Of a DNA stretch of 64,000 nt, positions 37,449 through 46,914 are shown one piece after another; positions within the stretch are counted from its first letter, which is position 1, and every line of letters starts with the position of its first letter. Under the pieces are notes generated by a model. It did not search any database. It saw nothing but the letters and a program-made list of their open reading frames with translations, and was not told where the DNA came from. The stretch is from contig CM042694.1 in NCBI GenBank assembly GCA_023614405.1, positions 129,337,711 through 129,401,710 on the forward strand, in the 5' to 3' direction. The DNA is from Avena insularis (Eukaryota; Streptophyta; Magnoliopsida; Poales; Poaceae). The translations under genes and the position numbers were made by a program.

Positions 37449-38509
37449 TGAGTGGGAGCAATATGTGTCTCAAATTCAAATACGTAGGTATATAGTTTGA
37501 GTAAGAGTACTGACTCATACCCAAATATGGTAGGAACATATTTTGAGTGGGAGCTTATAGGAGTGATTCTTAAGTGTGTATTCGACACATTAAGAATAAA
37601 AGCGCATAATCGATAAATAATGATTTATGAGGTGTAGAAGTTGATAATAAGTGTATTATGATATTATGTAGTATTCCTTAAGGGATTCTGAAAAAGGTTT
37701 TGGAATGGAAGTTAATTAAGGAACTAGTCCTTAATAACTCAAGTTAGGAATAGTATTAAGTTTAAACATCAATGGTTGAAAGAAATAAAAGGATGATCAT
37801 CATCCACTATGTTGAGACATAGGTTCTACCTTAGAAAACCATGATGATAACTTAACATAATATGTAATCCAATAAGGAACATTTGAAAGTGATTAAGTTC
37901 GAATCACAGAACGTTGAGCTAAGTTTGTCCGCAGTGACTAATAGAGAACTGTAGACATATTTTCCAAATCCATAAAGGATGACATATCTTAAAACATAAA
38001 GGGTTATGTTATAAGGGAATATGTTGGAAACTCCTATAAATACCGATTTAAGTCAAGTAGGAAGCGAGGTGCACAAAGCATCGAAAGTTGCACATAGTGA
38101 ACTAGTGTTTCGATGAATACATTTATAATAATAGATAAGGGTACCATCTAAAGTGTTGTATAAAGTTATGGCGGGGCTAGTTCGCTTTTAACATAGAATG
38201 ATGTGTCCCAGGGCACAGTGCCCATGAGAAATCCCTCGAGGTTGATCTAAAGTCACTGTAGGCTCCTGGAATCAGGCCTCGTTTTGCTGCCATAGCGACG
38301 ATGCATACACGCAGATCTTATCATGTGATGATAAAGTATTAATGTCAATCAAGGTGACATTAGTAAGTTGCAAAGGATTTGGGAATGTAAAGTACAGACC
38401 CAAGACTCAACCTCTTCCATGAGCAATCATGTTCAGGGTACTGGTTATGGTGCCAACGATTAAGAATAAATGCAGCTAGTGTATTTGTACTCTAGTGCAA
38501 GTGGGAGAC
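37449..38509 (+). other. 3' interior of Copia C
   Basis: Non-coding, AT-rich. It ends with ctctagtgcaagtgggagac, the polypurine tract before the LTR at 38510. The phrase 'tttgagtgggagc' recurs at about 37446 and 37542. Confidence 0.6.
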
Positions 38510-40110
38510 TGTTGGAAATATGCCCTAGAGACAAATAGTAATAAGGACTATTATCATATTTCATAAAGTTTATGATTAAGTTTTATATCATGCTATAACT
38601 GTGTTGAGTGGAAACATCAATACACATGTGATATACAAACAACCAGGGGTTCCCAATGAAACTCTAGTCACTGGTTCATTGGTCAACAGATGATCATGTT
38701 TCCTGATCATGTGGCATTTATGCCAGTTGGAAATGGAGTCAACTCATTCTGAGAATGAGATAATGAACCAATACCCAACCTAAACATCGTGACCCGATCA
38801 TGTCATGAAGTTCAAGTTACGATGATTATAAATGGACCCTCGTAGACTATTCCTTAGACTGTGAGGCTATATCAATCACTGTCTCCCGAGAGTGCTTAGA
38901 TAGCATCAAGCGCCACTTGGTAATACAGTGGTTATAAAGGTGTGTTCAGGTACTCAGAGGAAACCGTAGAGGCAATATATGTCAAGGGAATAATACACAA
39001 CCGTCCCGGTTCAAACGACGAAAGATCTTCGTGGAACGCACATGGGTCACATGGCCATCTAGGTCCCTCTGTTGATCATTGGTTCGGGAGTGTCCCGACC
39101 ATGTCTGGAGTGTTCCCAAACCGTAGGGTATCACGCTTAAGGGTTTGATGATGCTTAGAGAGTGTTTATAGGATCAGAAGAATCGCCGGAGAATAGTAGA
39201 GAGAAAACTGGAAGGGTTTCGGTAAGTCCGGAGGATGTCCGGAGTGGAGGTGGAAGGTGTTCCATAACAACGGAGATTGAATAATATGTGAATGAATGTT
39301 AAATATTGATTTAATCATTTATTCATAATTATTTAATAAAGATAAAATCAATTTAAAAGGTCAAAAGGCTTAATAGGCCAATTCCGGAGGGAAGAGGGCC
39401 CATTAGGGAAAGGCAAGAGGGGATCACACCCCTAGGAGAGGCCTAGGGGGTGGCCGGCAGCCCTAGTGGGCCCGCCCCACGTGGGGCCCATGGCTGGGGG
39501 CTGGCCGGCATGCCTCCCCACCTCTCCCTCTCCTTTAGTCCCACCCCGGGACTTTGAGGGAGGTAGTACCTCCCCTCCCCCTATATATAGTGGGGGTATT
39601 TGGCCAGATAAATACACACAATATTCAACAAAGGTCTTCTCACTTTTGGGAAGACCTCCAATTGATATTCTCTCGCTCTCTCTCTCTCTCTCTCGTCACC
39701 ATGGTCCCAAGTTCGGGTTGTGCGAACGAGAGACATCTTCACCGCAGAGCACCGTCGCGCTGCGGGATTCGGATCCAGGAGCTCTACTTCCGCAACTTCT
39801 GTTGGAGCAGAGAAGCGGGAGTCATCGTCAGGCACCGGACGTGTGTAACTCCCCGCGAGGTGTCGCACTTGAGGGACTCAAGTCATTGGAGTCGGTGGAG
39901 CGCAAGGACTTCATCACGACCTTGAGGTCGGCTTCGGCTCATCTACATCAACCACGCTCTCCTGAGTGTTGACAACGCTTTTTGGTCTTCAAGGGTAAAT
40001 TCGAGAAAAGCCTCTCCCTTTACTGTATTACTAATAGATAGGTCCTCGCAGCATCAGGGGTTCAGGGGCGTAGGGTAAAAATTATTGTTTTCATACGCGA
40101 AACCCCTACG
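38510..40110 (+). repeat. 3' LTR of Copia C (1601 bp, internally deleted)
   Basis: It matches 14395-16187. It lacks about 206 bp between 'gtcaag' and 'ggaata' (junction near 38987) and has an expanded (tc)n run at about 39671-39695. Confidence 0.9.
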
Positions 40111-40204
40111 GTACAGGGATCAACTTGGAGTACAAGACGAGTTAGTCTAGAATCCTAACTATCCTAAACTATCATAATAACCGTTTACGTATTATACTCT
40201 AACA

Positions 40205-41062
40205 AGTATAGTAGAAAAACAATTGTTAAGCACTAAAAAAATGTCTTCCAACGACTAAAAAAACTAAAAATAGACTTATATTTTCTAGGCAATATTGGAG
40301 CACTTACAATTGTGAAAAGAATACTTCATCGTCGGGACATGTTACTTAGAACTTGTCTAATTTGTATGTGTTATTTCGCAAAAAAAGTTTGTATGTACTA
40401 AATACTAAAACTTGTCTAGATACAGGTGAATCTAGACAAATCTAGTTTATATGATCCAAATTAATATTCACAGATTTGTCTAGATTTGAATGTATATAAC
40501 ACTAAAACATGATTAGATACATTCAGATATAGATAAATCTAAGAACATTAATAAGTATCGGAGGTAATAATAGAAATTAAAAAAGATCATTGAGCCACCT
40601 AGCCACGACTAAGACACTAGCATGAGAACGTATCATTTGCTTGGAAGCGGGGAGCAGGGACATGCCAAGCAGCAAGGCGTAGATGGATTCTCAGTTCGGT
40701 TGATCGATTCCCGGTACTTTTCTGATCCAAATTAATTTCCTTTGGTTTGCTAAATTTGATCGTATTTAGCACTAAAACATGACTAGATATATCCAAATTT
40801 AGACAAATCTAAAAATATTAATGGTCTAGAGACTACGTGTACGTGCGACTGGACAGTAGAAGAGACGGAACAGCCGAACTTGTTGGAATATAAAGAACGA
40901 TCTATGGACTTGACTATCCGGCACGTTTGCTCTGCTGTTGAATTTTTTTAGCCTAAAACTAAACAGTGGCTCGACAGGGTATTAAAAGATGGAACGATCA
41001 TGGGTCCCCACATGCATGGGCCCTATGCCCTTGCACATGGTTGCCATGGGTAAGAGCCGGCC
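40205..41062. other. Right flank of B1 within hAT unit 1
   Basis: It matches 43012-43888 in unit 2 throughout. It contains degraded Stowaway-like pieces with the phrases 'actaaaacatgattagatac' and 'gtctagat'. No coding frame. It ends in agagccgg, the remnant right terminus of hAT unit 1. Confidence 0.65.
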
Positions 41063-41222
41063 GCCGACTCTATGTTCTGCAGGGCCCTAGGCGAAGTAGA
41101 CACGTAGGCCCCAAAGGCTATATATATACCGCATATAAATATTTAGAGCTACATGTGTCTACTTTTATTCGTAAAATATTAAGAGATAAAATCCAACCAT
41201 ACATTTTTAAATTGAATGGTAC

Positions 41223-43011
41223 GGAAAGAGTATGAATTTGGTGGAATATGATAGATATATTATTGAGCCTCATGGGCGAGTATATATAGGCGTACATGGA
41301 TCAACTTGGAGTACAAAACAAGTTAGGCTAGAATCCTAACTATCCTAAACTATCACAATAACCATGTACGTATCATACTCTAACATCTCCCCGAAGTCGT
41401 AGCGGTAGCATCGTGACCAACCGGAACGTCTCGGACGGTCAAACTAGATATAAACCGAAGTAGCATCTAGTAGGCGACATCCTCCCGAAGTCGTAGCGGA
41501 AACGTCTTGGATGGTGTCGCGTCGCGATAGCTTGAACTTTAGAGGAAGCTGGTGATGCTCAAGGGATGTGGTAGCCCTTATGCCGATGTCAAGGGAGCCG
41601 AGAGCGTGAGGCGGTGCCATGGTTGAGGTAGCCGTGCGATGAGAACACGTCGAGGACGAAGGCACTCCCGACGTTGCCAGTACTAGACGTGCGGGGGCAG
41701 GGACCATCATGAACTTGTCGCCATGTCAGAAAGACTAGCAGAGGAAGCCTCCAGAGAGGTTGCGACGCGCAGAGCGGCTAAGGGAGAGATGTCGGCGCTG
41801 TCCGCGGTTGTTGGAGTAGAGTAGCAGGTGGTGTAGTCATGGATGAGGCGATGACGCTGGCGGCAAAGTTGTAGTGGACGAAGACGTAGAAGGCGGCGAA
41901 ACCAGCGGTGACCTGGGTTAGTCATGCTGGATGCCTAGAGTAGTGATGGGGCAGTCGACGGGACCTGCGACGGCGAGAGGGCGCCCTGCAGGTTACCTTG
42001 TGAAGCGCGGCGGCGGTGCTCGAAGTAGGCGAGGAAGACCCGGCAACATGACGAAGACCATGTGCAAATGGCGGCGATCCGCACCATAGGAGATGGCGTG
42101 GTGAAAGTCGAGGCCGTCAATGCACGAGGACGGCGAAGTAGACTGCGTGCAGCCATGCTACGACCCGAGGGGGTGGCATAGTTGTAGGGCGCAAGTCGGT
42201 GCAGCGGCTGGGAGACCACCAGCGACGTACACGCCAAGGAATGCGCGTTGGAAGCCGGTAGCATGGACCAAAGGCGGCGGCGCTGCGGCCCGACGGGGTG
42301 ACACAGCGGCAGCCCGTAGCTCGATCAGTGGTAGGCGCGTGCTTGGCGTAGACAGATGCGGAATCGGTTGATCAGACCGATGGTGCACCGTATGCGCCAT
42401 GGCGTGGACGACGCGTAGATCGGATTCGATGGCGACGTTGTCGGTGAAGTCCCGGACGATGACAACGAAGAGGATCCCAGGGGGGCGGCCGCGTTAGCCT
42501 TCCGAGGAAGGCGTAGCAGCCGTCCGTAATGCGCGGCAGCCTGCCGAGGCAGGCGCAACAACGGAGGGGGCAGGCGCACGGATGCGATATAGATCCTCGA
42601 TGCCAATGGTCGGAGTAGAGGCGCGGCGATGACGACGGCGGTGGGCGACTCAATCCGATCTAAGATCGGTAAACCAAAAAGAAAGTCGATCAAAAGATCG
42701 GAAAAAAAGACCTACAGGACAGCCGATCACGGATCGGTGAACGAACCCTGCATACGGGTTGCGCAGCCCCCAGCAAAGATCATGGAGATCCATCTCCCCG
42801 GGGCAGGCAGTGGAAGCTAGGATTTAAGATCGATTTAGGCTAATACCATGAAAGAGTATGAGTTTGGCGGAATATGATGGATATATTATTGAGCCTCATG
42901 GACGAGTATATATAGACGTACATGGATCAACTTGGAGTACAAGACGAGTTAGGCTAGAATCCTAACTATTCTAAACTATCACAATAACCGTGTACGTATC
43001 ATAGTCTAACA
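41223..43011 (-). mobile_element. Short-LTR retroelement B2 (duplicate of B1), minus orientation
   Basis: LTRs of 163 bp are at 41223-41385 and 42849-43011, with flanks ggtac (41218-41222) and ggtat (43012-43016). Primer site TGGTATTAGCC (minus strand) is adjacent to the right LTR and ctccccg (plus reading) adjacent to the left. It occupies the same position in hAT unit 2 as B1 does in unit 1, so it was present before the duplication. The interior differs from B1 by substitutions and small indels, and the longest B1 frame is broken here. Confidence 0.8.
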
Positions 43012-43894
43012 GGTATAGTAGAAAAACAATTGTTAAGCACTAAACAAATGTCTTCTAATGACTAAAAAAACTAAAAATAGACTTATATTTTCTGGGCAAC
43101 ATTGGAGCACTTACAATTGTGAAAAGAATACTTCATCGTCGGGAAATGTTACTTAGAACTTGTCTAGTTTGTATGTACTATTTCACAAAAAGAAAGTTTG
43201 TATGTACTAAACACTAAAACTTGTCTAGATACTGGTGAATCTAGACAAATCTAGTTTATATGATCCAAATTAATATTCATAGATTTGTCTAGGTTCGGAT
43301 ATATATAACACTAAAACATGATTAGATACATTTAGATATAGATAAATCTAATCTAAGAACATTAATAAGTATCGGAGGTAGTAATAGAAATTAAAAAAGA
43401 TCATTGAACCACCTAGTCACGACTAAGACACTAGCATGAGGACATACCATTTGCTTGGAAGCGGCGAGCAGGGGCATGCCGAGCAGCAAGGCATAGATGG
43501 ATTCTCAGTTCGACTGATCGATTCCCGGTACTCCTTCTGATCCAAATTAATGTCCTTTGGTTTGCTAGATTTGGTCGTATTTAGCACTAAAACATGACTA
43601 GATACATCCAAATCTAGACAAATCTAAAAATATTAATGGTCTAGAGACTACGTGCACGTGCGACTGGATGGTAGAAGAGACGGAATAGCCGAACACGAAC
43701 ACGAACAGTTGTTGGAATATGGAGAACGATCTATGGACTTGACTATCCGACACGTTTGCTCTATCGTTGAATTTTTTTAACCTAGAATTAAACAGTGGCT
43801 CGACAGGATATTAAAAGATGCAACGATCATGGGCTCCCACATGCATGTGCCCTAGGCCCTTGCACATGGTTTTCATGGGTAAGAGCCGGCCCTG

Positions 43895-44321
43895 GCCACA
43901 GGCTGCCTATCGAGTTGTTGCTTTTATGAAGACGATGCCAATTGACGAGTCTTAGATTGCCGGAAATCAATGGAGCCGAAACAGTTTGCGGTAGTGTCAA
44001 AACAGTCTTCTTGATCCCGGAGTTAATGGAAGATGCTAGTGTTGCCATAGGCGCTACGATTGCTGCCGACAGACCCGACTAGATCGGATCTGAAAGTCCG
44101 AAAGTTTCCTCAAACCCGATGCGAAAGTTGAAGCTTCCGATCATCAGATAATTCTCTCGGTCGAAGTTTGTCGAAGGCTGAAAGAAGGGTGGGTGGGTGT
44201 GGAAAAAGATCGACGAAGCCGAAAAGGATCTGGCTGCCTCCGACCGTCGAGTTGTTGCTTGATGAAGTGGAAGCCACCGATCCATGGCTCTAGCGCCCAG
44301 TTTTCCACATACGGCGCCAAT
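43895..44321 (-). other. 5' interior of Gypsy O with primer site and gag start
   Basis: Minus strand: the primer-site-like attggcgccgtatg directly follows the LTR (44321 downward). A frame from ATG 44285 follows (MDRWLPLHQATTRRSEAARS, later ENYLMIGSFNFRIGFEETFG) and ends at 44079. The IGSFNFRIG phrase resembles the gag start of Tat-like Gypsy elements (compare IRLLFGAFDFTV in element E). The remainder is unrecognised. Confidence 0.5.
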
Positions 44322-44834
44322 TGACGAGGGGTGATCTTGGCAATGCCCATGGTTATGGACTTGTGTTTCGTGAATAAGGAGAACGCTAGGGATTTCGTTG
44401 GCTTAACATACAAACAAGGGAGACGATTTACCCAGGTTCAGGTCCTCATAGAGGAAACCCTACTTCCTATTTGTCTGCTCGTATTATCATTGGAGAGTAC
44501 AAACTCGTTGAGTCGACTAGATGCGATCTCGCCGAGAGAGAGAGGGGTGTGCGTATTGTAAGATTGGTTGTCCCCTTGTTGGACCCTCCAAGCCTTTATA
44601 TATGGGGAGGCTAGGTCTTAGGTACCAATACGAGTTGGTTTACAAGTTAGAGTTCGTATCTAGTTTAGTCTTGGATTTCTTTATCTTATTCCACAAGGAT
44701 TCTGTGTCCTTGTAGGCTTTGTATCAGCCAAACCGTCACGAGCATCATGGATCTTGGCAAATCTTCGGGTGAGGCTTCCGTTGGACCGCACCATATATAC
44801 CATAATAGGCACACAAAGGGTTATGCCCATGTCA
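44322..44834 (-). repeat. 5' LTR of Gypsy O (513 bp)
   Basis: It matches 3557-4068. On the minus strand, TATA box atatataaagg (about 44603-44593) is followed by the agtagggtttcctc...cctgggtaaa signature. Confidence 0.85.
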
Positions 44835-44839
44835 GCTTG

Positions 44840-45217
44840 CGTCCACCGCAACCGCCGAGCGACGGGATACAGGACGCCAACTACATGCGCTTCTACCGCA
44901 ACTTCAACATGTGAACAGGGCGACCGGCGGCATCGACATCACCATCGACATCGTCTAGTAGTTATTTCTATTTTTTTATTTCCATTAGCCTAATGCATCA
45001 AAATTTTATATGTTCGAATTTGACTTAATATGTACGAAATCGACTATATTTAAATGAAATCGCCTATATTTTTCTAATTTCGCCGAGTTTGCTTAAAATT
45101 TGCTATATCCAGAAACTCAGACTGAGAACACGAGTGGTAAACTAGGCGCTTCCAGGACGATTGTTCCATCTGTAGCGCCGGAATTGGGCCCAAAAACCCG
45201 AACGAGCGGAGGTGCTC
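44840..45217 (+). pseudogene. C-terminal end of the T1 ORF and right end of T1
   Basis: Just after the GCTTG duplication the frame reads PPSDGIQDANYMRFYRNFNM and stops. The T2 ORF has the equivalent ADPDYTNFYRNFGS. The remaining 300 bases are non-coding and end in the terminal inverted repeat at 45217. This joins to 3550 across the Gypsy O insertion. Confidence 0.55.
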
Positions 45218-45227
45218 CTGCCTCTTA

Positions 45228-46680
45228 GAGCATCTCCACTCGTTCGACGTTCCCAGTCCAAAATCCAGAGCTAAATAGCGCCGAATGAAGCGAGTTTCAG
45301 TCTAGGAACGGCCTGTTTCCCAGCCGTGTTCCCAGGCCGAGTTTCTAGGTTTGGCGAAATTCAAGAAAACTTGGCAAATTTTGGCAAAATATAGGCGATT
45401 TTCATTAATAGCGGGTGGATTCGTAATATTACATCATCTAGGCTTAAAGAAAACTTAAAAACTTAAAAATGACCGATGTCGATACCGAAGCCGATGTCGT
45501 TCGTCGATGTCGATGCCGCCGAACGCCGCCTCACTACCGAAGTTGCGGTAGAAGTTGGTGTAGTCCGGGTCCGCCTTGCCGTCATCGTCGTCGCTCGGCG
45601 TATGTGGGGGGCGCGAGCTGCCCTGGCCAGCATCGCCGTACCTCCACGGCTAGCTAGAAGGCCCGGCGTCGTCATCGTCGTCGAGGACGACGAGAGGCGC
45701 GCCCTGGTAGGCAGGTTCGCGACACCCTCTGGCCTGGCGTTCGGTCTCCTCCTGCTGGCACTGGACGCGGCACGCCTCTTCCCGCTCCTAGTCCGCCCTG
45801 GATCAGGCGAGGATTTTCGGCTCCGGCATTGGGGGCGCGGCGTCGCGCGGAGAACGCTCAGTCGCCATTTTGATGGCAAAGGAGTCCTCGTCCATAGCCA
45901 CGCCCCAGTCCGCGGGCTCCGGCTTTGGTTGGCGCTGGCGAAGCTAGACGGTCGGCGGCGTCACCGCGTGGGGCTCGTTAATGATGAGCCCCCGCGAGCG
46001 CGTCCTTGGCGGCAAGACCACCGGCGTTTTGACCTCCCGTTTGATGGGCCGATAAAACTCGCCGTTGCTGCGCGGTGACTACGCATGCGCCTACTCGGAC
46101 GAGCGCGATGCGGCGGCGGAGGAGAAGGAGGTGAGGCTGCCCATCCTCCTGGGTAGCCAGCTCGCCGAAGGTTGGCGCCTGGCCCTCGACGCTGGCGCCG
46201 GAGATCGTGGGAAGCCGAGCCGGGGATTGTTGCCGCCGTGGATGTGCTCGAGGACGTAGGCGAGCGTGCGCCCCGGCGAACTCCACCAACGACGGCGGCT
46301 CGCCGCGTTGTTGCATTTCGTCGGCTCGCCGGGCGGACCTTGATGCGCGGCGAGCTCCCGGGCTCTCTGCTCGGCGAAGAACTGTTCCAAGTACAGGAGG
46401 TTCTCAGATCTTCGGTGAGCTCTGGATCCAGCATCGCCGCGATGCCGGCTTGGACCTCCTCCACCATCTGGTCGTCCTCCGGCACCGGCGACACCGGTAT
46501 GCCGCCGACACCGAGCTTCTAGCCGGGCGGGCAGCGGAAGTCCGGCGGCGCCATGTACCCGACGTTGTGGAGCATCCTTGCCTCCCACGGCTAGAGCGTC
46601 CGCCAGCCGAAGCCGTTCGCCGCCGCGGGACCGCCGGGTACCTCTCCGCGGGACCGCCGGCTAAAATTGAGTCGATGGAC
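45228..46680 (-). mobile_element. DNA transposon T2, minus orientation (right end not found)
   Basis: It begins gagcatctccactcg at 45228, preceded by TTA, 11 bases from the end of T1. The minus strand carries a broken ORF homologous to that of T1: GFGWR near 46605, PVPEDDQMVEEVQAG near 46480, ENLLYLEQFFAEQRARELAAH near 46390, GRTLAYVLEHIHGGNNPRLG near 46260, and DPDYTNFYRNFGS near 45560. Motifs fall in different frames, so it has several indels. No matching second terminus was found, and the element may be truncated near 46680. Confidence 0.5.
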
Positions 46681-46830
46681 TCAAATAGCAGGACTAGTCT
46701 AGACTAGTTCAAGATTAGTCGTTCGACTCAGTCGACTCGAGAAATAGTCGAGTCGACCAACCGAGTTGACAGTCAGTTTAGGACTTGTAGACTAGTCCAG
46801 ACTAGTCCTTGGACTCATAATCCTTGGTTT
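46681..46830. repeat. Clustered gactagtc/agactagt palindromic repeats
   Basis: The core 'agactagt' or 'gactagtc' occurs repeatedly (gactagtctagactagttc near 46692, gtagactagtccagactagtcc near 46785) with related gtcgactcgag stretches between. It can form alternative hairpins. Confidence 0.5.
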
Positions 46831-46914
46831 GTTCACACATCGAGTAAGCTAAATATTTTGCATTTATGTATCTACTAACCGTGGAAGCCAAATATATTTC
46901 ATTTTTTTACATAT

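Larger units (their letters stand above)
14395..40110 (+). mobile_element. Copia retrotransposon C, gag only, carrying two further insertions
   Basis: LTRs at 14395-16187 and 38510-40110 start TGTTGGAAATATGCCCTAG, the recognisable start of the Angela/BARE/WIS group, and end in cccctaca/g. Target duplication GTACA lies at 14390-14394 and 40111-40115. Primer binding site tggtatcagagc is at 16189 and the polypurine stretch caagtgggagac ends at 38509. The element's own interior is 16188-18681, 26590-27677 and 37449-38509, about 4.6 kb. It holds a gag-like frame but no recognisable protease, integrase or reverse transcriptase, so it depended on a relative for movement. Confidence 0.85.
12678..40204 (-). 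mobile_element. Short-LTR retroelement B1, minus orientation, split by Copia C
   Basis: LTRs of 163 bp lie at 12678-12840 and at 14321-14394 continued at 40116-40204. On the minus strand the LTR runs TGTTAGAGTATG...catactctttca with a TATA box (tatatata). It is followed directly by TGGTATTAGCC, a near match to the initiator-tRNA primer site, and the interior ends in the purine-rich ctgcggggaga before the 3' LTR. Flanks ggtac (12673-12677) and agtat (40205-40209) are a degraded target duplication. The interior is only about 1.5 kb and has no gag or pol that I recognise, so it is a non-autonomous element. Confidence 0.75.
12517..43894. mobile_element. Tandem dimer of a hAT-like non-autonomous element (units 12517-41062 and 41063-43894)
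   Basis: The left end CAGGGCCGGCTCT (12517) and right end AGAGCCGGCCCTG (43894) are perfect 13 bp inverted repeats of hAT style. Without Copia C and one copy of its target duplication, unit 1 is about 2825 bp; unit 2 is 2832 bp, and they match along their whole length, including the embedded retroelements B1 and B2 and both flanks. At the junction (about 41053-41070) the text is agagccggccgccgactctatg, a fused and shortened right-end/left-end pair. No transposase is seen. The 8 bp flanks (ctccatgg and gccacagg) do not match, so no target duplication survives. Confidence 0.7.
3557..44834 (-). mobile_element. Gypsy-type retrotransposon O, minus orientation, heavily interrupted
   Basis: Two homologous LTRs (3557-4068 and 44322-44834, 512 and 513 bp) with TG...CA ends and GCTTG duplications delimit it. 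On the minus strand the right LTR has a TATA box (atatataaagg) and the agtagggtttcc...ctgggtaaatc signature, and it is followed directly by attggcgccgtatg, which fits a Gypsy primer binding site. Orientation is therefore minus. Internal sequence that can be assigned to it is 4069-4276, parts of 10941-12516, and 43895-44321. No pol domain is recognisable, so it is either non-autonomous or has lost most of its interior. It hosts all insertions between 4277 and 43894. Confidence 0.75.
2260..45217 (+). mobile_element. DNA transposon T1, split by the whole nested stack
   Basis: The left end reads gagcatctccacccg at 2260. The right end reads cgagcggaggtgctc, ending at 45217, which is an imperfect inverted copy of the left end. 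The element's own sequence is 2260-3556 plus 44840-45217, about 1.7 kb; everything between is later insertion, proven by the GCTTG duplication of Gypsy O. TTA precedes the left end, which would suit a PIF/Harbinger-like element, but the right flank does not repeat it. No transposase is present; the internal ORF is of unknown function. A related copy, T2, starts 11 bases further on in the opposite orientation. The superfamily is uncertain. Confidence 0.55.

Noticed and set aside
45476..46078. 200-codon plus-strand frame
   Set aside because: It is the antisense of the T2 ORF, whose motifs match T1 on the minus strand.
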